A stretch of DNA of 5,529 nucleotides from Micromonosporaceae bacterium (GTDB lineage: Bacteria > Actinomycetota > Actinomycetes > Mycobacteriales > Micromonosporaceae), in the NCBI GenBank assembly GCA_019689695.1, contig JADGHA010000303.1:1-5529 (forward strand), read 5' to 3'. The notes under the pieces were generated by a model. It was not told the origin of the DNA, ran no database searches, and saw nothing but the letters and a program-made list of their open reading frames with translations. Shown in pieces: positions 1 to 5,255 of the stretch (positions are counted from its first letter, which is position 1; every line of letters begins with the position of its first letter). The position numbers were made by a program, and so were the translations under genes.

Positions 1-60
1 ACGGCGGCGGCGGGATTGCGGGTTAGCCGGGTGGGATGTGAAGGCGGGTGGGGAAATAGC

Positions 61-90
61 GGAATCCCGCGGGCGGCTCCGGTGCGTAGT
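61..90 (+). promoter_or_regulatory. Possible ECF-type promoter of the sigma factor gene
   Basis: GGAAT at 61-65 resembles the -35 element of many actinobacterial ECF promoters, and CGTAGT at 85-90 resembles a -10 element of the CGT type. The gap between GGAAT and CGT is 19 bases, slightly long for the better-known GGAA(C/T)/GTT promoters. Transcription would begin around 95-98, at or next to the ATG at 98, so the message may be leaderless. No Shine-Dalgarno sequence precedes that ATG, which fits. The rest of 1-97 is GC-rich and shows no gene. An 8-bp inverted repeat (GCGGGATT at 10-17, AATCCCGC at 63-70) overlaps the -35 element. Confidence 0.3.
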
Positions 91-97
91 ACCTGGT

Positions 98-649
98 ATG
101 AGGGTGTCCGACGAGGCGTTGCTCGCCGGCATGGCCGCGGGGGACCGGGAGGCGGCCGCGGCATTTGTCCGCCGGTTCCAGGCCCGCGTGTACGGATTGG
201 CGGTGGCCGTCGTCGGGGTGCCCGCGCAGGCCGAGGAGATCGCGCAGGAGACGTTCGTGCGAGCGTGGCGCAACGCCGGGGGGTACGACCCGAGGCGCGG
301 GCGGGTGGCCACCTGGCTGCTCACCATCGCCCGCAACTCGGCGGTGGACGTGCTGCGGCTGCGCCGCGACGTGCCGGTCGAGCCGCAGGCGCTGGTGGCC
401 GTGCTGACCGCGCCCGGCGAGACCGAAGTGGACGGTGAGGCGGACCGGGTGGCGGACGTGGTCCGGGTCCGCGACGCGCTGCGCGAGCTGCCCCGCGAGC
501 AGGCCACCGCGGTGGTCATGTCGGTCTTCTACGGGCTGACCGCCGGGGAGATAGCCGAGAGGGAGAAAATTCCGCTAGGCACTGCCAAGACCCGGATCCG
601 TGCCGGCCTGGGGAGGTTGCGCGACAGGTTGGGAGTGGACCATGGCTGA
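98..649 (+). CDS. ECF-family RNA polymerase sigma factor
   Basis: This 183-residue protein has the usual size and two-domain layout of a group 4 (ECF) sigma factor, which directs RNA polymerase to a small set of stress or envelope promoters. Region 2 covers about residues 21-90. It includes AEEIAQETFVRAWRN (45-59), the DNA-melting and polymerase-binding part, and then RVATWLLTIARNSAVDVLR. An acidic, variable linker spans about 92-120. Region 4 (about 126-178) carries LPREQATAVVMSVFYGLTAGEIAE and the recognition helix GTAKTRIRAGLGRLR. The ATG at 98 was chosen because sigma homology begins just after it; in-frame codons further upstream (from the GTG at 38) encode nothing sigma-like. The gene overlaps the anti-sigma gene by 8 bases, indicating co-transcription and coupled translation. 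The target regulon and subgroup cannot be read from the sequence. Confidence 0.93.
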   Translation: MRVSDEALLAGMAAGDREAAAAFVRRFQARVYGLAVAVVGVPAQAEEIAQETFVRAWRNAGGYDPRRGRVATWLLTIARNSAVDVLRLRRDVPVEPQALVAVLTAPGETEVDGEADRVADVVRVRDALRELPREQATAVVMSVFYGLTAGEIAEREKIPLGTAKTRIRAGLGRLRDRLGVDHG

Positions 650-1340
650 GCGTCGGGGCTGCATGCAGGTCGCCGACCTGCTGCCTGAGGTCGCCACCGG
701 CGCGGCCGCCGGCGCCGACCGGGCCCGGGTGCTCCGGCACCTGGCCGGGTGCGCCGACTGCCGGCGCGAGTTGGAGGAGCTGGCGCGCACCGCGGACGAC
801 CTGCTGCCGCTGGTGCCGGAGCGGGAGCCGCCGGCCGGGTTCGAGGCTGCGGTGCTGGCCCGTTTGGCACCGCCCGCCACGGTGGTCGGGCTGCGCCCGC
901 GGCGACGGGCGTTGCGGCTGGCGGTCCAGGCCGCCGCGGTGGTGGTCGCGGCGGTGCTCGCCGGCGGCCTGGTCTGGTGGCACACCTCGGCGGACCGCCG
1001 GCTCGCCGCCGAGTACCGGCAGACCCTGGCCGTGGGCGACGGCAGCTACCTGCGCGCGGCGCCGGTCACCACACGCTCCGGCACGGTTGTCGGGCACCTG
1101 TACGCGTACCAGGGCCACCCGTCGTGGATCTACGTGACGGTCACCGGCGCACCCGAGCCCGGGCGGTACGCGGTCCGGCTGACCGCCGAGGACGGCCGGC
1201 AGTGGGAGCTCGGGGAGTGCGTGGTGCAGCGGCGGTACTGCGGTGCCGGGGCGACTATCAGCATCCCGGTCGACCAGATCAGCGCGGTCCGGCTGGACCA
1301 GCCCACCGGCGGCCCCGGCATGGTGGCCCAGTTGGGCTGA
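642..1340 (+). CDS. Zinc-finger (ZAS) membrane anti-sigma factor
   Basis: This 232-residue protein is the presumed partner that holds the upstream sigma factor inactive. The N-terminal cytoplasmic part has H33-x3-C37-x2-C40 (HLAGCADC), the anti-sigma zinc-finger motif, and C7 is in place to be the fourth ligand. A Pro/Arg-rich linker (about 57-90) leads to one membrane helix at about 91-113 (LAVQAAAVVVAAVLAGGLVWW). It is preceded by RPRRRALR, which predicts the N-terminus inside. The outer domain (114-232) is beta-rich, with a sequence around GHLYAYQGHPSWIYVTVTG reminiscent of RskA-like sensor domains. It contains just two cysteines (C193, C200) that could form a disulfide. The ATG at 642 has GGGAG at 631-635 and overlaps the end of the sigma gene. 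The signal sensed is unknown. Confidence 0.87.
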   Translation: MAERRGCMQVADLLPEVATGAAAGADRARVLRHLAGCADCRRELEELARTADDLLPLVPEREPPAGFEAAVLARLAPPATVVGLRPRRRALRLAVQAAAVVVAAVLAGGLVWWHTSADRRLAAEYRQTLAVGDGSYLRAAPVTTRSGTVVGHLYAYQGHPSWIYVTVTGAPEPGRYAVRLTAEDGRQWELGECVVQRRYCGAGATISIPVDQISAVRLDQPTGGPGMVAQLG

Positions 1341-1341
1341 C

Positions 1342-1402
1342 CCGGCCAGCGTCCACCGTTCAGTATTGGTTACGAGATAACCTGCGGTGGACGCATGGCT
1401 GG
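1342..1402. repeat. Nested inverted repeat between anti-sigma and XRE genes
   Basis: GCGTCCACCG (1349-1358) is matched perfectly by CGGTGGACGC (1385-1394). The pairing continues outward, with CCGGCC at 1342-1347 against GGCTGG at 1397-1402 (one G-T wobble), after a small internal loop of one base on the left and two on the right. Inside lies a second inverted repeat, GGTTA (1368-1372) - CGAGA - TAACC (1378-1382). Together the arms fill nearly the whole 71-base gap. The outer arm ends in the first two bases of the Shine-Dalgarno sequence GGGAGG (1401-1406) of the next gene. There is no T-run, so it is not a classical intrinsic terminator. It could be an operator, a leader hairpin or a terminator without U-tract for the anti-sigma message. 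Confidence 0.7.
1358..1383 (+). promoter_or_regulatory. Possible operator and -10 region of the XRE regulator gene
   Basis: This is the least GC-rich stretch of the gap. TAACCT (1378-1383) fits the TANNNT pattern of a -10 element and would place the transcript start near 1390, giving a leader of about 20 bases that contains the Shine-Dalgarno sequence. No convincing -35 element is visible at the right distance. The palindrome GGTTA-N5-TAACC (1368-1382) overlaps the -10, as expected for an autorepressor site. GTTCAGTATTG (1358-1368) resembles GTTCAGTCCTATTG upstream of the amidohydrolase (2084-2097). Regulator binding is inferred only. Confidence 0.35.
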
Positions 1403-1411
1403 GAGGTGGCG

Positions 1412-2056
1412 TTGGGTGCGTCGGATGTCCCCCCGATCGGCGCGCGCATCCGCGCGCAGCGGCTGCGCCGCGGCGTCACCGTGCGTGGCCTGGCCCGCGA
1501 CGTCGGCGTCTCGCCCAGCCTGATCTCGCAGATCGAGACCGATCGCAAGAGCCCTTCGGTGAGCACGCTCTACGCGATCACCACCGCGCTCGGCATCTCG
1601 GTCGAGGAGCTGTTCGTCCCCAACGGCGACGGCCGTCCACAGGCAGGTTCGCCGCCGGGCCCGGCCCCCCCGGGCGCCCGGGGGGCCGGCCGGGCGGGGC
1701 CGGTGGCGGGCCCGGGCCAGCGCCGGGTGGTCACATTCGATTCCGGGGTGACCTGGGAGCTGCTGGGCCAGGTGCCCCGCGCCCAGCTGGAGTTCCTGCT
1801 GATCACCTACCCGCCCGGCGGGTCCTCGGCCCGCTCCGGCCTGCTCATGCGCCACTCCGGTACCGAGTGCGGCTACCTGCTGCGCGGCGAGCTGGTGCTG
1901 ACCCTCGGGTTCGACGAGTACCGGCTGACCGCGGGCGACTCGGTCTCGTTCGACTCCGCCACACCGCACGCCTACCGCAACGACGGCACCGAGCCCGCGG
2001 TGGGCGTCTGGTTCGTCCTGGAACGCCCGCCCGGGTCGGCCGGGACGCCCCTCTGA
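1412..2056 (+). CDS. XRE-family helix-turn-helix / cupin transcriptional regulator
   Basis: The protein has 214 residues. Residues 9-68 form an XRE/Cro-type DNA-binding domain (IGARIRAQRLRRG, then VSPSLISQIETDRKSPSVST as the recognition helix region, ending GISVEELF). A flexible Gly/Pro/Ala-rich linker (about 72-104) joins it to a cupin_2 domain (about 120-205), with HSGTECGYLLRGELVLTLG and GDSVSFDSATPHAYRN as the two cupin motifs. H148, E152 and H186 are possible metal or ligand contacts. The layout is that of the PuuR/SutR-like group, which senses small molecules through the cupin. The TTG at 1412 is preferred because GGGAGG (1401-1406) lies 5 bases before it; the in-frame GTG at 1406 overlaps that site and would add two residues. 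Its position just before the hydrolase/transporter genes suggests that it controls them, and perhaps itself. Ligand unknown. Confidence 0.9.
   Translation: MGASDVPPIGARIRAQRLRRGVTVRGLARDVGVSPSLISQIETDRKSPSVSTLYAITTALGISVEELFVPNGDGRPQAGSPPGPAPPGARGAGRAGPVAGPGQRRVVTFDSGVTWELLGQVPRAQLEFLLITYPPGGSSARSGLLMRHSGTECGYLLRGELVLTLGFDEYRLTAGDSVSFDSATPHAYRNDGTEPAVGVWFVLERPPGSAGTPL
1666..1685. repeat. Perfect 20-bp G/C palindrome inside the regulator's linker
   Basis: Six C, three G, C|G, three C and six G form a perfect palindrome centred between 1675 and 1676. GG (1663-1664) and CC (1686-1687) extend it if the extra C at 1665 is bulged. It falls in the codons of the Gly/Pro/Ala linker between the DNA-binding and cupin domains. 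The seven-C run (1665-1671) and six-G run (1680-1685) are likely places for slippage or sequencing error. Confidence 0.85.
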
Positions 2057-2064
2057 TCGCCGCC

Positions 2065-2096
2065 GATGTTCTGTCCTGTCGATGTTCAGTCCTATT
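2065..2096 (+). promoter_or_regulatory. 16-bp tandem direct repeat, candidate regulator-binding site
   Basis: GATGTTCTGTCCTGTC (2065-2080) is followed directly by GATGTTCAGTCCTATT (2081-2096), 13 of 16 bases identical. The repeat lies just downstream of the XRE-cupin stop codon and runs up to and into the proposed -35 box at 2095-2100. Two head-to-tail copies about one and a half helical turns apart are typical of operator half-sites. The neighbouring XRE-cupin protein is the obvious candidate ligand, but this is inference. Confidence 0.5.
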
Positions 2097-2124
2097 GCAA
2101 ACGTGTGAACCAGGAGCATACACT
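2095..2124 (+). promoter_or_regulatory. Candidate promoter of the amidohydrolase-transporter operon
   Basis: TTGCAA (2095-2100) and TACACT (2119-2124), separated by 18 bases, resemble the housekeeping -35 and -10 elements (4 of 6 matches each to TTGACA and TATAAT). This segment is clearly richer in A/T than its surroundings. Transcription would start near 2131, giving a leader of roughly 49 bases before the ATG at 2180. Confidence 0.45.
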
Positions 2125-2132
2125 CACGCCAC

Positions 2133-2148
2133 TGTGACCGCGATCACG
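2133..2148. promoter_or_regulatory. CRP/FNR-type palindrome TGTGA-N6-TCACG
   Basis: TGTGA (2133-2137), CCGCGA and TCACG (2144-2148) match the general CRP-family site TGTGA-N6-TCACA with one mismatch, and match the (C/T)GTGA-N6-TCAC(G/A) pattern described for mycobacterial CRP. It would sit just downstream of the predicted transcript start, a position from which a bound protein usually blocks transcription. It may instead belong to another dimeric regulator with a similar palindrome. Confidence 0.4.
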
Positions 2149-2161
2149 CCTAGCGGGCGTG
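2145..2161 (+). promoter_or_regulatory. Leader stem-loop just before the ribosome-binding site
   Basis: CACGCC (2145-2150) and GGCGTG (2156-2161) form a 6-bp stem with a five-base loop (TAGCG). Its 3' arm ends on the first G of GGAAGGG (2161-2167), the Shine-Dalgarno-like sequence. A second CACGCC at 2125-2130 could pair with the same 3' arm as an alternative. It also shares bases with the CRP-type palindrome. Confidence 0.35.
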
Positions 2162-2174
2162 GAAGGGCGGTGCC

Positions 2175-2183
2175 ATGCGATGA
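2175..2183 (+). other. Two-codon mini-ORF (Met-Arg-stop) overlapping the hydrolase start
   Basis: ATG CGA TGA at 2175-2183 lies 7 bases after AAGGG (2163-2167), ideal spacing. The hydrolase ATG at 2180 is 12 bases from the same site. The mini-ORF stop overlaps the hydrolase start as ATGA, the classic coupling arrangement. Chance is quite possible for such a short element. Confidence 0.3.
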
Positions 2184-3904
2184 GCGACATCGGGCGGGAC
2201 GCGAACGCGGGCGGGGGAGCAACAGCACACGACGGCGTGTCCCGGCGCAGCGTGGTCAAGGCCGGCGCCACGGCTGGGGCGGCGGCGGTAGCGGGCGCGG
2301 TCACCGCCCCTGCGGTCGCGGCCGCGCACCACGGCACCGCGCACCACGGCCGGGCGACCCGGCCCGCGGACAGCCTGATCCTGCACAACGGCGCCATCCA
2401 CACCATGGACTCCCGGGGCACCGTGGCCCGCACCGTGGCCATCCGCGACGGGAGGATCGTCTACGTCGGCGGCAGCGAGAAGGCGGCCCGCCGGCTCTTC
2501 CCCGAACCGCCCAGGAGCATCGACCTGCACGGCCGGACGGTGATCCCGGGCATCATCGACTGTCACAACCACATCGTGCTGATGGGCAACCGGCCCGGCC
2601 GCCACACCCCGCTGGAGAACGCCTACTCCGTCGCCGACGTGGCGCGGACCTACGCCGCCCGGGCCCGCTCGGTTCCGCCCGGCGAGTTCATCACCACCAT
2701 CGGCGGATTCCACTTCAACCAGTTCGCCGAGCGGCGGCTGCCCACACTGTCCGAACTGGACGAAGCGGTGCCGCGGCACCCGGCGTACATCTCGGTCGGG
2801 TTCAGCGGCCCGTCGGTCACCAACAGCCTCGGCAAGGCCTTCTTCGAGCAGGCCGCCGAACCGGTGACGGTGGGCGCGGACGGGGCCATCGCGGCCGGCC
2901 TGGAGACCGGAAAGGCCACCCTGGCGCTGCGCCGGACGCTCACCTTCGAGCAGCGCAAGCGGGGCGTGCGCGACGCGATGGCGTACGCGGCCAGCGTCGG
3001 CGTCACCACACATCTGGACCAGGGCGCCTTCCAGGCGACCGGCACGCCGGCCGACGGCGCCGCGCACGAGGACAACTACACCATGCACCTGCCGTTCCTG
3101 GCGGTCTACGCCGATGGCGAGGCCAGTATCCGGCTGCGGATCAACTTCCTGCACATGGACACCGACCCGGCGCTGCCGGGACTGACCGAACGGCTGCGCA
3201 ACGCGTTCCCGTTCTTCGGTGACGACCTGGTGCGCACCGGCGGCATCGGCGAGTTCATCGCCGCCGGGCTCGGCCCGACCTGGCTGGAGGCCGCCCGGCG
3301 GGTGGCCGCCGCCGGCTGGCGGGCCGAGGTGCACTCCCTGACCACCACCGACTTCCAGACCGAGATCGAGGGGTTCGAGGCGGTCCATGCGCAGACGCCG
3401 ATCACCGGCCTGCGCTGGGTGGTCGCCCACGTACCGTTCATCACCCGGGAGTACGTCGACCGGCTGCACGCCCTCGGCGGTGGCGTCAACCTCACCGGCT
3501 GGCGCTACCTGACCGGCACCGCGACCAGCGCCGGCCCGCCGTTCCGCATGATCGTCGACAGTGGAATCCACGCCGGCATGAGCTCCGACGGCATGCAGAT
3601 CGCGCCGATGAACCCGTTCATCCACGCGTACTACGCCGTCACCGGACGCAACGCGCTCGGCGAGGTGATCAACGCCGGGCAACAGATCACCCGTGAGGAG
3701 GTGCTCGCCCTCTACACCCGGCGCAACGCGTGGTTCCTGGGCGGGCCCGACGAGGACCAACTGGGCACGATCGAGGTCGGCAAGCTCGGCGACCTGGTGG
3801 TGCTGAACCGCGACTACTTCACGATCGGAGTGGCTGACCTGCGCCAGGTGCGGTCCGTGCTGACCGTGCTGGGCGGGAAGGTCGTACACAGCTTGAAGGG
3901 TTGA
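2180..3904 (+). CDS. Tat-exported amidohydrolase, YtcJ/amidohydrolase_3-like
   Basis: This 574-residue protein begins with a twin-arginine signal: SRRSVVKAG at 21-29, a weakly hydrophobic Ala/Gly/Val stretch (30-48) and an AxA cleavage region near 46-49. It should therefore be exported folded, with its metal already bound. The mature part matches the metal-dependent amidohydrolase superfamily, nearest the YtcJ/N-substituted formamide deformylase branch. ILHNGAIHTMD and VAIRDGRIVYVGG (67-98) form the N-terminal beta domain. VIPGIIDCHNHI carries the HxH metal motif (H129, H131). H385, H417 and D470 (SSDG) are further likely metal or catalytic residues. GTIEVGKLGDLVVL near the end is the conserved closing beta-sandwich. 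Such enzymes hydrolyse amide or similar C-N bonds; the substrate is not predictable. The ATG at 2180 is preferred, with the GTG at 2159 an alternative adding seven residues. The transporter genes follow after 3 bases. Confidence 0.87.
   Translation: MSDIGRDANAGGGATAHDGVSRRSVVKAGATAGAAAVAGAVTAPAVAAAHHGTAHHGRATRPADSLILHNGAIHTMDSRGTVARTVAIRDGRIVYVGGSEKAARRLFPEPPRSIDLHGRTVIPGIIDCHNHIVLMGNRPGRHTPLENAYSVADVARTYAARARSVPPGEFITTIGGFHFNQFAERRLPTLSELDEAVPRHPAYISVGFSGPSVTNSLGKAFFEQAAEPVTVGADGAIAAGLETGKATLALRRTLTFEQRKRGVRDAMAYAASVGVTTHLDQGAFQATGTPADGAAHEDNYTMHLPFLAVYADGEASIRLRINFLHMDTDPALPGLTERLRNAFPFFGDDLVRTGGIGEFIAAGLGPTWLEAARRVAAAGWRAEVHSLTTTDFQTEIEGFEAVHAQTPITGLRWVVAHVPFITREYVDRLHALGGGVNLTGWRYLTGTATSAGPPFRMIVDSGIHAGMSSDGMQIAPMNPFIHAYYAVTGRNALGEVINAGQQITREEVLALYTRRNAWFLGGPDEDQLGTIEVGKLGDLVVLNRDYFTIGVADLRQVRSVLTVLGGKVVHSLKG
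2323..2350 (+). repeat. 13-bp direct repeat encoding His-His-Gly pairs
   Basis: CGCGCACCACGGC occurs at 2323-2335 and again at 2338-2350, a 15-base (five-codon) period. It encodes AHHGT-AHHGR at the expected N-terminus of the mature hydrolase, just after the Tat cleavage region. It looks like a small in-frame duplication. Confidence 0.7.
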
Positions 3905-3907
3905 CCG

Positions 3908-5176
3908 ATGCGTTTCACCCGCTCCCGCGCTCTGACCGCGCTCGCCGCCGCGCTGCTGGCGGTGGCCGCGACCGGCTGCGAGTCGAAGTCCTCCGGCGGC
4001 GGCGCCGCGCCTCAGGCCAGCGGCGCGCCGATCGTGGTCGGCTCCACCCTGTCGCTGTCCGGTGCGTTCGCCGCCACCGGCATGATCCACAAGATCGCCG
4101 GCGAGGAGTTCGTCGACCGGCTCAACGCGGCCGGCGGCCTGCTCGGCCGGCCGGTCAAATGGGTGGTCCGCGACGACGAGTCCGACCAGGCCAAGGTGGC
4201 CACCCTCTACGAGCAGCTGATCAGCCAGGACAAGGTGGACCTGATCATCGGCCCGTACGCCACGCCGAACATCCTGTCCGCGATGGCGGTCGCCGCCCGG
4301 CACGGGTACGTCATGCCGCAGCACACCGCGGTGATCGCACCGCTGCTGACCTACCCCTGCCAGTTCCCCGCCTGGTCGCTCGGCCCTACCCCGAACGAGT
4401 TCGTGCCCAACCAGCTGTTCGACGCGGTGGCGAGCCTGCCGTCCCCGCCGAAGCGGGTGGCGATCGTGACCAACCAGAACGGCTCCACCGACTTCGTGTC
4501 GTACGGCTCGGGCAACAACAAGACCGGCATGGTCTCCATCGCCAGGCAGCGCGGGCTGGACCTCGTCCTCGAGGTGCGTTACCCGCCCACCACCACGGAC
4601 TGGGCGCCACTGGCCGCCCGGATCCGCGACGCCAAGCCGGACCTGCTGATCAACGACGGCCTCGGCGTGGACCCGGTGAACCTGCTGCAGGCGATGGCGC
4701 AGCTGAACTACAAGCCCCCGATGATGTTCAGCCTCTTCCCGTCCCCTGGCCCGCCGCTCGGGCTCGGCGCCACCGCGGAAGGGCTGCTGTCGGTGACCAT
4801 CTTCGAGCCGAACAAGCCCACATTGGACAAGCTGGGCGCCGAGGCGACCGAGATCGTCAACGAGTTCAAGACCCGGGCGACCGCGGCGAAGCTGCCCTAC
4901 ACGGTCTTCGAGACGCAGGCCGCGGCCTCCTGGAACGCCTGGGAGATCCTGGTTGCCGGGGTGAAGGGCGCCGGCAGCCTGGACCAGAAGGCGATCTGCG
5001 ACAAGCTGCACGCCGATGGCGCGGACACCACGTTCAGCGGCCACCTCACGTTCGATCCCGCCAAGAACAACTTCTGGGAGACCACCTCGGCGATCAAGCA
5101 GATCCAGAACGGCGACTGGGTCACCGTCTGGCCGGCCGACCGGGCCGCCGCCCAGCTGCGCCCACCCGCGTCATGA
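3908..5176 (+). CDS. ABC transporter substrate-binding lipoprotein, LivK/amide-binding type
   Basis: This 422-residue protein is the probable extracellular receptor of a branched-chain amino acid/amide-type (HAAT) ABC importer. It has a lipoprotein signal with basic MRFTRSR, a hydrophobic core (8-21) and a lipobox ATGC ending at C24, where lipid would anchor it. A Ser/Gly linker follows. The mature domain opens with PIVVGSTLSLSGAFAATGMIH (41-61), the usual start of type I periplasmic-binding proteins. It continues with EEFVDRLNAAGGLLGRPVKWVVRDDESD (about 66-93), VDLIIGPYATPNILSAM (110-126) and the second lobe from about 180. C151 and C364 are the only cysteines after C24. GAAGGG (3895-3900), 7 bases before the ATG and inside the end of the hydrolase gene, is the ribosome-binding site. 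Tight spacing to the hydrolase suggests that it captures that enzyme's product; this is inferred. The ligand could be an amino acid, amide, urea or aromatic acid. Confidence 0.9.
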   Translation: MRFTRSRALTALAAALLAVAATGCESKSSGGGAAPQASGAPIVVGSTLSLSGAFAATGMIHKIAGEEFVDRLNAAGGLLGRPVKWVVRDDESDQAKVATLYEQLISQDKVDLIIGPYATPNILSAMAVAARHGYVMPQHTAVIAPLLTYPCQFPAWSLGPTPNEFVPNQLFDAVASLPSPPKRVAIVTNQNGSTDFVSYGSGNNKTGMVSIARQRGLDLVLEVRYPPTTTDWAPLAARIRDAKPDLLINDGLGVDPVNLLQAMAQLNYKPPMMFSLFPSPGPPLGLGATAEGLLSVTIFEPNKPTLDKLGAEATEIVNEFKTRATAAKLPYTVFETQAAASWNAWEILVAGVKGAGSLDQKAICDKLHADGADTTFSGHLTFDPAKNNFWETTSAIKQIQNGDWVTVWPADRAAAQLRPPAS

Positions 5177-5189
5177 CCCGACCACCCGT

Positions 5190-5208
5190 GCACCCTCCGG
5201 GAAGGTGC
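5190..5208 (+). other. Small stem-loop between binding protein and permease genes
   Basis: GCACC (5190-5194) pairs with GGTGC (5204-5208) around a nine-base loop that can close by two more pairs. There is no T-run after it, so full termination is unlikely. A stem-loop in this place could stabilise the receptor part of the message, so that the receptor is made in excess of the permease. The rest of 5177-5255 shows nothing else beyond the permease ribosome-binding site. Confidence 0.3.
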
Positions 5209-5255
5209 CGCAACAAAGATCAACAGGCCTCCGTCGTCCCGGGAAGTGCGGGCGT

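Noticed and set aside
38..97. Earlier GTG start for the sigma factor gene
   Set aside because: The added 20 residues do not resemble a sigma factor and would overlap the proposed promoter; the ATG at 98 begins where homology starts.
749..1411. Upstream in-frame extension of the XRE-cupin gene through the anti-sigma gene
   Set aside because: The extension has no domain and overlaps the anti-sigma gene. The XRE domain starts right after the TTG at 1412, which has a well-placed GGGAGG.
1387..3222. Long + strand open frame spanning the regulator and the start of the hydrolase in another frame
   Set aside because: It yields repetitive Arg/Pro/Gly/Ala text and crosses two well-supported genes and their promoter region; it is a codon-bias shadow.
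2150..5044. Very long open frame (964 codons) on the minus strand opposite the hydrolase and binding protein genes
   Set aside because: Its translation is low-complexity and rich in Gly, Arg, Val, Asp and His with no recognisable domain. Such frames arise routinely opposite GC-rich genes with G/C third positions, and both + strand genes are clearly real.
5177..5255. Intrinsic terminator ending the operon after the binding protein gene
   Set aside because: Only a short stem is present with no T-run, and a permease gene of the same transporter type follows at 5256 in the same direction.
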